A stretch of 64,000 nt of DNA from NCBI GenBank assembly GCA_964569265.1, contig CAZMTO010000001.1, forward strand, positions 1 to 64,000, written 5' to 3'. Position 1 is the stretch's first letter. Each line of letters begins with the position of its first letter. This DNA comes from Avidehalobacter sp964569265 (GTDB lineage: Bacteria; Bacillota; Dehalobacteriia; UBA4068; UBA4997). Both the position numbers and the translations under genes were made by a program. The notes beneath the pieces were generated by a model. That model was given only the letters and a program-made list of their open reading frames with translations. It did no database searches and was not told the DNA's origin. Positions 50,300 through 59,036 of this stretch are shown one piece after another.

Positions 50300-51115
50300 T
50301 TAGTCCTGCAAAATAACGATGTTGGTGCCGAACCATTTTTCGGAGATTTCGGCAGCGGTTCCGTTATCAATAAGGGTCTGAATAGCTTCGTTGATCTTTT
50401 CGGCTACATCGGTTTCGCCCTTGCGGCAACCGATAGCATAAAAGTCATCGCCAAAGTCAAAGTTCATAACCTTCATAGTGCCGCCCATATTGGCGTTTTT
50501 GTATTCGCCCAAAACCTGGTCTACAACAATAGCCTGTACGCGGCCGCCCTGCATTGCCAAAATAGCTTCGTCATAGGTGGGCAGCTCTAATACGTTAGAC
50601 TGGAAGTTTTCCCAGTTTTCAGCAGCCTGCATAGTTTCCAAAGCAGCACTGTCGGCCTGAGTACCTAAGGTTACGTTTACCAAATCTTCAGCAGAATTGA
50701 TCTCCAGATTTTCGTCCAGGGTCATAATAACAATTTTGTTGTTAAGGTACTTTTTGGTCAGCGAGTAAGCTTCCTGACGTTCGGGGGTAGCCGACATGCC
50801 GTTCCAGATGCAGTCAATGTTTTTGCTGGTAAGCTCCATATCCTTGGCATCCCAGTCAATAGGACTGAATTCTACATCTACACCCAAAACCTCACCTGCG
50901 GCAGTTGCCAAATCAATGTCAAAGCCTACCAATTCATTGTTGGTATCGCGGAAGCCCATCGGTGCGAAGGTATCATCCAAGCCGATTACCAATGTACCCT
51001 TGTCGGCGATGTAATCCCAACCGGTAGAAGCATCATTGCCGGCAGAACCGCCGCAACCGGCCAGCATGGTAATTGTCATCAACATACAACCTAAAAGTGC
51101 TAAAAATTTCTTCAT
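50300..51115 (-). CDS. Polar amino acid ABC transporter, substrate-binding lipoprotein
   Basis: A 271-residue solute-binding lipoprotein. The signal peptide ends at lipobox MLAGC (Cys21). Family-3 features are GTLVIGLDDTFAPMGFRD (about 40-57), ELVGFDIDLATAAGEVLG (about 61-78) and ERQEAYSLT (about 112). It delivers a polar amino acid, perhaps glutamine, glutamate or cystine, to the permease. It is the first gene of the operon with a consensus promoter. Confidence 0.93.
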   Translation of the reverse strand: MKKFLALLGCMLMTITMLAGCGGSAGNDASTGWDYIADKGTLVIGLDDTFAPMGFRDTNNELVGFDIDLATAAGEVLGVDVEFSPIDWDAKDMELTSKNIDCIWNGMSATPERQEAYSLTKKYLNNKIVIMTLDENLEINSAEDLVNVTLGTQADSAALETMQAAENWENFQSNVLELPTYDEAILAMQGGRVQAIVVDQVLGEYKNANMGGTMKVMNFDFGDDFYAIGCRKGETDVAEKINEAIQTLIDNGTAAEISEKWFGTNIVILQD

Positions 51116-51191
51116 CTTAAACCTCTCCTTTTTTTGTAAAAAATTTAAATATTTAAGCGGCTTGTGTTTACCGCTTTACTACGCTAAAGTG

Positions 51192-51220
51192 ATAATAACA
51201 TAAACAACAGTTAATGTCAA
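51192..51220 (-). promoter_or_regulatory. Promoter of the amino-acid ABC operon
   Basis: On the minus strand TTGACA (51220-51215), 17 bases, TATTAT (51197-51192). Confidence 0.85.
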
Positions 51221-51252
51221 TAGTTTTTTATAAAAAATTTTAAAAATAATGA

Positions 51253-51281
51253 TTGCAAAGACAAATTTGTTGTGGTATAAT
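51253..51281 (+). promoter_or_regulatory. Promoter of tRNA-Pro
   Basis: TTGCAA (51253-51258), 17 bases, TATAAT (51276-51281), 29 bases before the tRNA. Confidence 0.8.
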
Positions 51282-51309
51282 TAAAAAGCTTGATACACAA
51301 GTTAATCTT

Positions 51310-51386
51310 CGAGGTGTGGCTCAGTTTGGTAGAGCGCTGCGTTCGGGACGCAGAGGCCGCAGGTTCGAATCCTGTCACCTCGACCA
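51310..51386 (+). tRNA. tRNA-Pro (anticodon CGG)
   Basis: A 77-base tRNA with encoded CCA. The acceptor CGAGGTG pairs with CACCTCG, the anticodon loop is TTCGGGA (CGG), and the T-loop is GGTTCGAATCC. It stands alone. Confidence 0.96.
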
Positions 51387-51392
51387 CATAAA

Positions 51393-51425
51393 ACAGGCTC
51401 ACTCCGTCAGGGGTGGGCTTATTTT
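51393..51425. terminator. Terminator after tRNA-Pro
   Basis: GCTCAC pairs with GTGGGC across a loop of about ten bases (one G-U pair), then TTATTTTAT. It ends at the 3' end of the convergent HTH gene. Confidence 0.6.
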
Positions 51426-51642
51426 ATATTTCTTCGCCGGTGTCGTTCATTAAAAAACCGGCTTTATATGTGCAGTTTAATGCTTTGGCAATTTGCCTAA
51501 GGTCTTTTTCTGTAAAATTGTCACGGCTCATTTTGTTAGATAAATTTTGTCGTGATTGACCTATTTTTTCTGCTAATTCACCAAGTGTCATATTGCGGCG
51601 TTTTAACATAATGCGAATTTTTTCTCCCATCGTTAAAAACAT
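51424..51642 (-). CDS. XRE-family HTH regulator
   Basis: A 72-residue DNA-binding protein with little beyond one HTH: MLKRRNMTLGELAEKIGQSRQNLSNKMSRDNFTEKDLRQIAKALN. ATG 51642 is about 9 bases after AAAGGAG. The C-terminal GFLMNDTGEEI resembles small Xre proteins that regulate neighbours. It is divergent from a small hypothetical gene, and the two may form a regulatory or toxin-antitoxin-like pair; no proof. Confidence 0.85.
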   Translation of the reverse strand: MFLTMGEKIRIMLKRRNMTLGELAEKIGQSRQNLSNKMSRDNFTEKDLRQIAKALNCTYKAGFLMNDTGEEI

Positions 51643-51726
51643 TGCAGATGTCTCCTTTAGTCTAGTTAATATATTTACATTATACATTTTTTAATGGAAT
51701 TTAACAATAAATAATTATAATAGGTA

Positions 51727-51755
51727 TTGACAAATGAAACTTTAAAGTGTATAAT
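51727..51755 (+). promoter_or_regulatory. Promoter of the small hypothetical gene
   Basis: Perfect TTGACA (51727-51732), 17 bases, perfect TATAAT (51750-51755). AATTATAATAGGT (51713-51725) just before it is an inverted 13-base match to unit 1 of the array at 12986-12998. Confidence 0.85.
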
Positions 51756-51787
51756 CTAAATAAAAATTGTTTAGGTGGCGGTACTTT

Positions 51788-52045
51788 ATGGTTGAAAAAT
51801 TTTCAATGTATAAGTTATCACAGTTAATTGAAGATATAAGCTGGTGTAAGTACGAAATAATTCAAATAAGGGCGCTAAATTTAGCTGTTGCACAATCTTG
51901 TGAAATAAATAGTGTTGCATCAGAAGAATATGCCCCGGCGCTATATGCCATATATGATAAAATTGGTGATTTGTTAGAAAAGGTTACAGAAATTGGAGAT
52001 AAAACTACAGATTATTTGTATATCAGTAATGATTTTTATTCATAA
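51788..52045 (+). CDS. Small hypothetical protein
   Basis: An 85-residue, mostly helical protein (MVEKFSMYKLSQLIEDISWCKYEIIQIRALNLAVAQS... KIGDLLEKVTEIGDKTTDYL). No signal, no membrane segment and no recognised family. Codon use is more AT-rich than neighbours (AAA, ATA, TTA common), like the divergent XRE gene, suggesting a transferred pair. The ATG at 51788 follows a weak GGTGGCGG; an ATG seven codons earlier is an alternative. Consensus promoter. Confidence 0.72.
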   Translation: MVEKFSMYKLSQLIEDISWCKYEIIQIRALNLAVAQSCEINSVASEEYAPALYAIYDKIGDLLEKVTEIGDKTTDYLYISNDFYS

Positions 52046-52054
52046 TTTACAAAC

Positions 52055-52090
52055 AAAGGCGATAGCTGCAAAAGCTACCGCCTTTAAATT
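52055..52090. terminator. Bidirectional terminator before xfp
   Basis: AAAGGCG-A-TAGCT pairs with AGCTA-CCGCCTTT around GCAAA. Confidence 0.75.
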
Positions 52091-52098
52091 TGTTGGGT

Positions 52099-54477
52099 TT
52101 ACAGGCCGCGCATACTGTTTTCCCAAGTCCAGTCTAAAATCTCCGGCAGATCCTGGCCGTTTTGGTAGATGTACTGCTTGTGTTCTACCAGCTTATCCTT
52201 CATATTTTGCACAAGGTAGGCACCGCGGTTGCCAAGCTTGGGCAGCAGGTTAACAGCATCCTGCACCAGATGAAAACGATCCAGCGAATTTTGTACGCGC
52301 ATATCAAAGGGGGTGGTTATGGTACCTTCTTCAATGTAGCCTTTTACCGTAAGGTTGCGGTTGTGCCGGCGGTACGTAAGCTCGCGTATAAGGCTGGGGT
52401 AGCCGTGGTAAGCAAACAAAATAGGCTTATCTTTGGTAAACAGCAGGTCATAGTCGGTGTCGCTAAGGCCGTGCGGGTGTTCAAAGTTGGGCTGCAATTT
52501 AAACAAATCTACCACATTTACCACACGTATTTTAATTTCCGGCAGGTTTTGCCGCAAAATAGATACCGCTGCCAAAACCTCTAAGGTGGGGGTATCGCCG
52601 CAGCAGGCCATAACAATGTCGGGTTCTTCGCCGTTATCGTTGCCGGCCCATTGCCAAATACCAATGCCCTGTGCGCAGTGCTTAACGGCTTCGTCCATAG
52701 TAAGCCACTGCGGGCGTGGGTGCTTGCTGGCCACCAAAACATTAACATAGTTGCGGGTGCGTATGCAGTGATCAAAGCAGCTTAGCAGGCAGTTGGCATC
52801 CGGCGGCAGATAAACCCGTACAATATCCGCTTTTTTGTTGGCAACGTGATCGATAAAGCCGGGATCCTGATGTGTAAAGCCGTTATGATCCTGCTGCCAT
52901 ACGTGAGAAGAAAGTACAAAGTTAAGCGAGGCGATTTTTTGGCGCCAGGGCAGATTTTTGCAGACCTTTAACCACTTGGCGTGCTGGCTGAACATTGAAT
53001 CTACTATGCGGATAAAGGCTTCGTAGCTGTTAAAAAAGCCATGGCGGCCGGTAAGCAGGTAGCCTTCTAACATACCCTGACAAATATGCTCCGACAGCAT
53101 CGAGTCGATAACACGGCCATCGTTAGCCAAAAATTCGTCACTGTCGTTAATATCTGCACCAAATTGGCGGTTGGTGGCTTCAAAAACTGCACCAAGCCGG
53201 TTGCTCATGGTTTCGTCCGGCCCAAATATGCGGAAGTTGCGCTCCTCGGCGTTATCCCGCACAATGTCACGGACAAAATTACCCAAAACCAGCATATCCT
53301 GGGCCATAACGCTGCCGTGTTCGGTAAATTTTACGGCATAATCGCGGTAATCCGGCAAACGCAGGTCTTTTAGCAGCAAGCCGCCGTTAGCCACCGGGTT
53401 GGCGCCCATACGTTGTTTGCCGTCGGGGGCAAGCTCGGTTAAATAGGGCAATGGCCGCCCCTGCTCATCAAACAGCTCCTCCGGGTGATAACTCTTTAGC
53501 CAGGCTTCTAACACCGGCAGATTTTGCGGGTTTTGTTTGTTTACCAAAACCGGCACCTGATGCGAACGGAAGCTGCCTTCTATCTGTTTGCCGTCTACCT
53601 GTTTGGGCCCCGTCCAGCCTTTGGGGGTGCGCAAAACTATCATCGGCCAAACCGGGCGGCTGTTGTCTTGGGCGTTAAACTGCTGCTTTATGCCGTTAAT
53701 GTCATCAAGCGCTGCATTAAGCGCGGCAGCCATTTGCTGGTGCATATCTTCCGGGTCATAACCTTCGACAAAATACGGCAGCCAACCGCAGCCCATAAAA
53801 AACGATGTTAATTCTTCTTTGGAAATGCGGGCAAATATGGTGGGGTTGGCAATTTTAAAGCCGTTCAGGTGCAAAATAGGCAGCACTGTGCCGTCGGTTG
53901 CCGGGTTAAGCAGCTTGTTGGCCTGCCAGGCGGTGGCAAGGGCACCGGTTTCGGCCTCACCGTCGCCAACCACGCAGGCGGCTATCAGGGTGGGGTTATC
54001 TAACACGGCACCAAAGGCGTGCGCCAGAGAATACCCCAGTTCGCCGCCCTCGTTGATAGAGCCGGGAGTTTCGGGCGCTACGTGGCTGGATATACCGCCG
54101 GGAAAGCTGAAGCGCTTAAACATTTTTTGCATACCGGCTTCATCACGGGTAATATCGGGGTAAATTTCGGTATACGAGCCATCTAACCAGTCGTTGGCAA
54201 CCATAGCCTGCCCGCCGTGCCCCGGGCCGCTTATATATATCATATTAAGATTATTTTGCTTTATAAGCCGGTTAAGGTGGGCATAAATAAAGTTTTGGCC
54301 GGGCGCAGTTCCCCAGTGGCCAACCACATTGGGCTTTATGTGTTCCATTTTAAGCGGCTGCTTAAGCAGTGGGTTAGCACGCAAATAAAGCTGCCCTACA
54401 GATAAATAATTGCAGGCGCGCCAATAGGCGTCTATTACTTTTAGCTGATGTTGGTCAAGCGGTTTGTTGTCAGTCAT
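52099..54477 (-). CDS. xfp: Phosphoketolase (xylulose-5-P/fructose-6-P)
   Basis: A 792-residue ThDP enzyme that cleaves xylulose-5-phosphate or fructose-6-phosphate to acetyl phosphate plus a triose or tetrose phosphate. Signatures are YISGPGHGGQAMVANDWLDGSY (about 80-101), GELGYSLAHAFGAVLDNP and the ThDP site GDGEAETGALATAWQANK (about 170-187). It gives a bifid-shunt-type route to acetate and ATP without pyruvate oxidation. It is a single gene. AAAGGAGG precedes ATG. Confidence 0.96.
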   Translation of the reverse strand: MTDNKPLDQHQLKVIDAYWRACNYLSVGQLYLRANPLLKQPLKMEHIKPNVVGHWGTAPGQNFIYAHLNRLIKQNNLNMIYISGPGHGGQAMVANDWLDGSYTEIYPDITRDEAGMQKMFKRFSFPGGISSHVAPETPGSINEGGELGYSLAHAFGAVLDNPTLIAACVVGDGEAETGALATAWQANKLLNPATDGTVLPILHLNGFKIANPTIFARISKEELTSFFMGCGWLPYFVEGYDPEDMHQQMAAALNAALDDINGIKQQFNAQDNSRPVWPMIVLRTPKGWTGPKQVDGKQIEGSFRSHQVPVLVNKQNPQNLPVLEAWLKSYHPEELFDEQGRPLPYLTELAPDGKQRMGANPVANGGLLLKDLRLPDYRDYAVKFTEHGSVMAQDMLVLGNFVRDIVRDNAEERNFRIFGPDETMSNRLGAVFEATNRQFGADINDSDEFLANDGRVIDSMLSEHICQGMLEGYLLTGRHGFFNSYEAFIRIVDSMFSQHAKWLKVCKNLPWRQKIASLNFVLSSHVWQQDHNGFTHQDPGFIDHVANKKADIVRVYLPPDANCLLSCFDHCIRTRNYVNVLVASKHPRPQWLTMDEAVKHCAQGIGIWQWAGNDNGEEPDIVMACCGDTPTLEVLAAVSILRQNLPEIKIRVVNVVDLFKLQPNFEHPHGLSDTDYDLLFTKDKPILFAYHGYPSLIRELTYRRHNRNLTVKGYIEEGTITTPFDMRVQNSLDRFHLVQDAVNLLPKLGNRGAYLVQNMKDKLVEHKQYIYQNGQDLPEILDWTWENSMRGL

Positions 54478-54593
54478 AATAAAAACCTCCTTTGGCTGAT
54501 ATTTTTACGGTGTTTTGTTGGCAATAAAATACATCACAATTTTTAAATAAAAATAAATTCATATTTTTGAGCGAAACAGGGCGGTATAATAAA

Positions 54594-54625
54594 ACAGTAT
54601 GGCTTAAAAAAACCATACTGTTTAT
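54594..54625. terminator. Terminator between the amidase gene and xfp
   Basis: ACAGTATGG (54594-54602) pairs with CCATACTGT (54613-54621), followed on the minus strand by TTTTATTAT. Confidence 0.8.
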
Positions 54626-54633
54626 AATATGCA

Positions 54634-55950
54634 CTATTTGGCGGCAAAATAATCGTTTATACCGGCAGCAATGGCAGCAGCCAGGGTATCCTGATAAGCT
54701 TCGTCGGTTATTTTGGCGCACTCATCCGCATTGGTCATAAAACCGATTTCTACCAGGGCGGCCGGGGCAGGGTTATGCGTAAGTACAACCAGCTTAGACG
54801 TTTTAACGCCGCGGTCTTTGGCGGCAGTGGCGGCAATAAGCTGCTTTTGCAGACAACCGGCCAGCTCGGCATCGTCGGTATCATCGGGGGCGGCATAGGT
54901 TTCTATACCGTTGGCGGTGGGTATGTTTTCGGCCGCATTGCAGTGTATGCTTACAAATACAGGCGCATCATATTCTTCGGTAAGGGCGGCACGGTCGGTA
55001 AGGGCAATATATGTATCATCTGTGCGCGACATTATAACCTCAAAGTCATCGTCCAGCAAAAGGGCTTCTACCTTTAAGGCTACGGCCAGGGTGATTTCTT
55101 TTTCTTCATAGCCGCTGCCGTTGGTGCCGGGGTCGTCACCGCCGTGGCCGGCATCTATTATCACCCGTCGATACATATTACCGTCGGCATCAAGGCCGGG
55201 CGGTGCAGCGGTTTCGGTATCATCATCGGGTATAACCGGCGGTATAATATCCACATTACGCAGCGCGGCATCGTAGTTTACTGTGGCGGCAAGGTTTTCT
55301 GAAACAAAGCGAATCGGTACCATAGTGCGGGCTGCGCCGTTGTAGTTGGCCAAAGCTACACTTACATTGTCCGGAACATTAACCGTTTGCCCGTTTACCA
55401 GCGCTGTGCTTTGCCCAATGGTAAGTATAATGGTCTGGTCATTAAGGGTTATGGTAACGGTGTTGTCTTCTTTATGCCAGTCTACGGCAGCATTAAGGCT
55501 TTCACTTATAATGCGCACCGGTACCAAAGTGCGGCCCGATACAGCCGCTGCCGGCACATCACTGACAAGGTACTGCCCGTTTAAAGACAAGCTTACCGGG
55601 GTTACGGTCTGGTTTTGCATTTTGCCGGTGGCTGCATCATAAAACTGCATAGCAAGGCTTTGGGGCAGCTCCGGCTGGGGCAGGGGCTCCGTATTATTAA
55701 CGGTGCTGTCATCGCTGTCGGCCGGTTGCTCCGGTGTTTCGGCTTCTGCCGGGTCGGTTTGGTCAGTGCCGTTTACATCTTCATCGGCTGCACTGTCGGT
55801 GTTGGTGCTGCCAAAATCGGTTTCTTCATCTTCTACCGGCGTAACGGTTGCAAGCTCTCTTGTCGGGGTGCTGTCGGCAAAAACTGCGGTCGGCAAACAA
55901 ACCAGCAGCAGGCACAGCAGCAGCGGCAAAATAAAACGCTTTTTTAACAC
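54634..55950 (-). CDS. N-acetylmuramoyl-L-alanine amidase with copper amine oxidase-like domain
   Basis: A 438-residue secreted hydrolase of the peptidoglycan stem peptide bond. Signal peptide residues 1-25 (LPLLLCLLLVCLPTAVFA), then an acidic Asp/Glu/Pro/Thr-rich linker (about 30-95). The CuAO-N-type domain is tandem-repeated (RTLVPVRIISESLNAAVDW and RTMVPIRFVSENLAATVNY, about 140-230). Last is an Amidase_3 domain with zinc/catalytic motifs IIDAGHGGDDPG (about 266), SIHCNAAEN (about 335) and VEIGFMTNADE (about 398). GTG start after GGAGG. Confidence 0.92.
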   Translation of the reverse strand: MLKKRFILPLLLCLLLVCLPTAVFADSTPTRELATVTPVEDEETDFGSTNTDSAADEDVNGTDQTDPAEAETPEQPADSDDSTVNNTEPLPQPELPQSLAMQFYDAATGKMQNQTVTPVSLSLNGQYLVSDVPAAAVSGRTLVPVRIISESLNAAVDWHKEDNTVTITLNDQTIILTIGQSTALVNGQTVNVPDNVSVALANYNGAARTMVPIRFVSENLAATVNYDAALRNVDIIPPVIPDDDTETAAPPGLDADGNMYRRVIIDAGHGGDDPGTNGSGYEEKEITLAVALKVEALLLDDDFEVIMSRTDDTYIALTDRAALTEEYDAPVFVSIHCNAAENIPTANGIETYAAPDDTDDAELAGCLQKQLIAATAAKDRGVKTSKLVVLTHNPAPAALVEIGFMTNADECAKITDEAYQDTLAAAIAAGINDYFAAK

Positions 55951-55996
55951 AATAATACCTCCACAAAAAAACTATAGCTATATCACAAACAAATTA

Positions 55997-57169
55997 TCAG
56001 TGGTGGAACAAACGCACACCGGTAAAGGCCATGGCAATGTTATATTTATCGCAGGTTTCTATAACATTATCATCACGCACCGAACCGCCGGCCTGAGCAA
56101 TATAAGCTACGCCGCTTTTGTGGGCGCGCTCAATGTTGTCACCAAAGGGGAAGAACGCATCGGAGCCTAAGGCCACACCGGTCATTTGGCTTAACCATTC
56201 GCGCTTTTCTGCCGGGGTAAGGGGCTGGGGCTGTTCGGTAAAAAACTGCTGCCAGGCGCCGTCTTTAATAACATCTTCGTATTCGTCGGATATATAAACG
56301 TCGATGGTGTTGTCACGGTCGGGGCGGCGAATATCTTCTTTAAAGGGCAGCGCCAAAACCCTGGGGTGCTGGCGCATAAACCAGACATCGGCCTTGTTGC
56401 CGGCCAAACGGGTACAGTGTATGCGCGACTGCTGCCCGGCACCGATACCGATAGCCTGCCCGCCAAAGGCATAGCATACCGAATTGGACTGGGTGTATTT
56501 TAAGGTTATAAGCGCAATAATCAAATCGCGGGCGGCTTCAGCCGGTATATCCTTGTTTTGGGTGGGACGGTTTTGCAGCAGGGTTTCGTCAATTTTTACG
56601 TTGTTGCGCTGCTGTTCAAAGGTTACGCCAAAAACCTCTTTGGTTTCCAAATCAGCCGGTACATAATCGGTGTCCATTTGCAGCACCAGATAGCTGCCCT
56701 TGCGCTTTTGCTTTAAAATTTCCAGCGCTTTGGGGGTGTAAGAAGGTGCAATAATGCCGTCGGAAACTTCTCGCAGCAAAAAGCCGGCGGTCTGTTCGTC
56801 ACATTCATCCGACAAAGCAACAAAATCACCGTAAGACGACATTCTGTCGGCACCGCGGGCACGGATATAAGCGGTAGCAACAGGAGAAAGCTCTATGCCT
56901 TCGACAAAATATATCTGCTGCAAAACCGGCGTAAGCGGCACGGCTACTGCTGCGCCTGCCGGGCTTACGTGTTTAAACGAGGCTGCTGCTGGCAAACCGG
57001 TGGCGGCTTTAAGCTCCTGTACAAGCTGCCAACTGTTTAAAGCGTCTAAAAGGTTAATGTAGCCGGGGCGGCCATTTAAAACGGTAAAAGGCAATTCTCC
57101 CTGCTTACTGAAAACACGGGCGGGCTGCTGGTTGGGGTTGCAGCCGTATTTTAAAGCTAATTCCTGCAT
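55997..57169 (-). CDS. AICAR formyltransferase (PurH formyltransferase part)
   Basis: A 390-residue protein equivalent to the AICAR transformylase part of PurH. It has the catalytic Lys-His in SFKHVSPAGAAVA (about residues 64-76), NSNSVCYA-like SNSVCYAFGG (about 216), and GIGAGQQSRIHCTRLAG. It uses 10-formyl-THF for the penultimate step of IMP synthesis. The IMP cyclohydrolase N-terminal domain of bifunctional PurH is absent, so closure to IMP must be done by another protein. GGAGG precedes ATG. No other pur gene is near. Confidence 0.9.
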   Translation of the reverse strand: MQELALKYGCNPNQQPARVFSKQGELPFTVLNGRPGYINLLDALNSWQLVQELKAATGLPAAASFKHVSPAGAAVAVPLTPVLQQIYFVEGIELSPVATAYIRARGADRMSSYGDFVALSDECDEQTAGFLLREVSDGIIAPSYTPKALEILKQKRKGSYLVLQMDTDYVPADLETKEVFGVTFEQQRNNVKIDETLLQNRPTQNKDIPAEAARDLIIALITLKYTQSNSVCYAFGGQAIGIGAGQQSRIHCTRLAGNKADVWFMRQHPRVLALPFKEDIRRPDRDNTIDVYISDEYEDVIKDGAWQQFFTEQPQPLTPAEKREWLSQMTGVALGSDAFFPFGDNIERAHKSGVAYIAQAGGSVRDDNVIETCDKYNIAMAFTGVRLFHH

Positions 57170-57240
57170 AATTCATCCTCCTGAATGTTAATGTGGTTTA
57201 TGTTAAATGGCAAAAATAAAAAATCAAGCAAAAATTTATA

Positions 57241-57780
57241 TTACGGCAAATACTGAACCTGCTTTTGCATATAAAGCTTGCCGGCAACGGCCATGGTGGC
57301 GGTTTTTACCAAATATGCCTTGGGGTGGGTAGATTCTAACTGGCCGGCATCGGGCGGCAAATTTTCGGAAAACACCGACTTAAGGGCAAGCTCCAGCGCA
57401 TCGCAAAAATAATTGTACGCCTGTTCTATGGGGCAGGCATCTATTTGCAGGCGAATAAGCTTGCAAATATCGGCAATGGGCAATATCTGCTTTAGTACGC
57501 AAACCACCAGCAGATAAGCCAGATGATTGCGGTTATAGCGCTTTTTTTGCGGCGGGCTGACAATGCCCTGCTTTACATAGTTGTTTATCATGGTAGAGGT
57601 TATAAGCTTTTCCTTACCGGGGGGTGCAAATGGGGCAAGGGCTTGTTCCAGCACCTTTAACACCTGGTCCATATAAAGCTCTACCTGAGGAAAATCGGCA
57701 TAGCGCGGGCACCTGAACTGCAAAATTTCGGCCGTACAGGTGCTAAAATCATCTTGTGGGGTTAAAACATTTTCGTTCAT
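57241..57780 (-). CDS. DUF1836 protein (putative transcriptional regulator)
   Basis: A 179-residue protein with the DUF1836 layout: a MerR-like helix-turn-helix region with STMINNYVKQGIVSPPQKKRYNRNHLAYLLVVCVLKQILPIADICKLI (about 66-114), then a helical C-terminal part. Probably DNA-binding, function unknown. It is 71 bases upstream of the AICAR formyltransferase gene on the same strand, likely one unit. AGGTGA precedes the start. Confidence 0.85.
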   Translation of the reverse strand: MNENVLTPQDDFSTCTAEILQFRCPRYADFPQVELYMDQVLKVLEQALAPFAPPGKEKLITSTMINNYVKQGIVSPPQKKRYNRNHLAYLLVVCVLKQILPIADICKLIRLQIDACPIEQAYNYFCDALELALKSVFSENLPPDAGQLESTHPKAYLVKTATMAVAGKLYMQKQVQYLP

Positions 57781-57949
57781 AAAATCACCTCGGTATAGCC
57801 GGCATTATGCTGCCGACACAGCCCGGCACGCAGGGCGGGCAAGCTAAATTAAGCCTGTTTATACTGATAATAATAGCAGGACAAACGGCAGAAGTCAATT
57901 ATTTTGCGCAGCCTGGCCAAACAAAATTGCAACAGGTGGTTTTTAAAAC

Positions 57950-57974
57950 AAAATTAGCCGGCTTAGCCGGCTAA
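57950..57974 (-). terminator. Terminator overlapping the cbiZ stop
   Basis: TTAGCCGGC-TTA-GCCGGCTAA (57954-57974), then on the minus strand TTTTGTTTT. The stem includes the stop codon. Confidence 0.8.
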
Positions 57975-59014
57975 CAGTTGGTATCGGTTATTTCATCAAG
58001 GCGTTTTTTAAACATTTGCTGCCAAAAATTTATAATATCATCGGCAGTTTTGGGGGTATAACAGTCGGCTCCCGGCTCTTTAAACAGGTCGGCGGCTGCT
58101 GTGGCAGCTTCTTCGGCAGACAGCATACCCCAGTTTATCTGGTCTACAAGGTGTGCCAGCAGCGATGTTTTGGTCACCAGACTGTCATCTTGCGCCAAAC
58201 GGTTAACAACATCTGCCGGGTAGGCGGCAAAATCGTCTGCCTTAACGCCAAAACGGCACATTCGGTGCAGCGCATTATGCTGAAATTCAGCGTCAAGGTC
58301 GGTCTGCAAAAACAGCGCCTGTTTAAGCGCGGGCATAACCACCCGGCCAATAGCTTCGCCCAGCTTATAGTGTTTGCCGGCGTTGGTAAGCAGGGTGGGG
58401 CTGTCTTCGGCGGCCACAATTACTGTGCCGTCGGTACCGCTGCCGGTGGCAATGCCGTTAGAATACACACTGGGGCAAATAAGCTCTTGCATAACGGCAC
58501 ATTTGGCTTCGGCGCAGGTGGTAAGTGCCTGCAACATAGCTTCGTCGGTAAGGCGGGCGTTTATAAACAGCATAATATTGATGGTGCCGGGCGGCGGGGC
58601 AGCAACGGTAAGCCCGTTTTGCTCGTGCCATTCGGCGGTATCACCTACGCGGCCGCCGTTTTTATCTATCCCGGCAGTTACCAGCGCCGTTACCGTAAAA
58701 TTATCGTAGCTAAGCTCGCGGATAACGGCATTTTGCATATCGGCAGCGGTGGTAAGCCCTGCCGCAAACTGCGGGTTTAAGCCAATGCGGCGTATAAGCT
58801 CGGCCATATGTTCGGCCATGGTGGGGCCATACATACGGCAAAAATTATCCTCTGCGGATTTAGCATCGTTGTTAAACACCCAGCGCAGGTGGCGGGTTAG
58901 GCCGCCGTTGGGCGGCGATGTACAAAGCACCAGCCTTGGCCCGCAAAAGGTGGTTATAAGTGACCGGTTTTTGTGTTCTATAATGTCACCGCCGGGCAAA
59001 CGATAAAAAACCAT
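57971..59014 (-). CDS. cbiZ: Adenosylcobinamide amidohydrolase CbiZ
   Basis: A 347-residue enzyme that opens the aminopropanol amide of adenosylcobinamide to give adenosylcobyric acid, a salvage step to cobamides. Features include LCTSPPNGGLTRHLRWVFNN (about 28-47), ITALVTAGIDKNGGRVGD-like VTALVTAG block, PGTINIMLFINARLTDEAM, EAKCAVMQEL and the highly conserved ATGSGTDGTVI, plus GKHYKLGEAIG. ATG 59014 is 6 bases after AGGAGC; an upstream in-frame start 25 codons earlier falls in the DMT gene. It is the last gene of the rpiB run. Confidence 0.88.
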   Translation of the reverse strand: MVFYRLPGGDIIEHKNRSLITTFCGPRLVLCTSPPNGGLTRHLRWVFNNDAKSAEDNFCRMYGPTMAEHMAELIRRIGLNPQFAAGLTTAADMQNAVIRELSYDNFTVTALVTAGIDKNGGRVGDTAEWHEQNGLTVAAPPPGTINIMLFINARLTDEAMLQALTTCAEAKCAVMQELICPSVYSNGIATGSGTDGTVIVAAEDSPTLLTNAGKHYKLGEAIGRVVMPALKQALFLQTDLDAEFQHNALHRMCRFGVKADDFAAYPADVVNRLAQDDSLVTKTSLLAHLVDQINWGMLSAEEAATAAADLFKEPGADCYTPKTADDIINFWQQMFKKRLDEITDTNC

Positions 59015-59036
59015 AGTAATGCTCCTGTAAAGGCTT

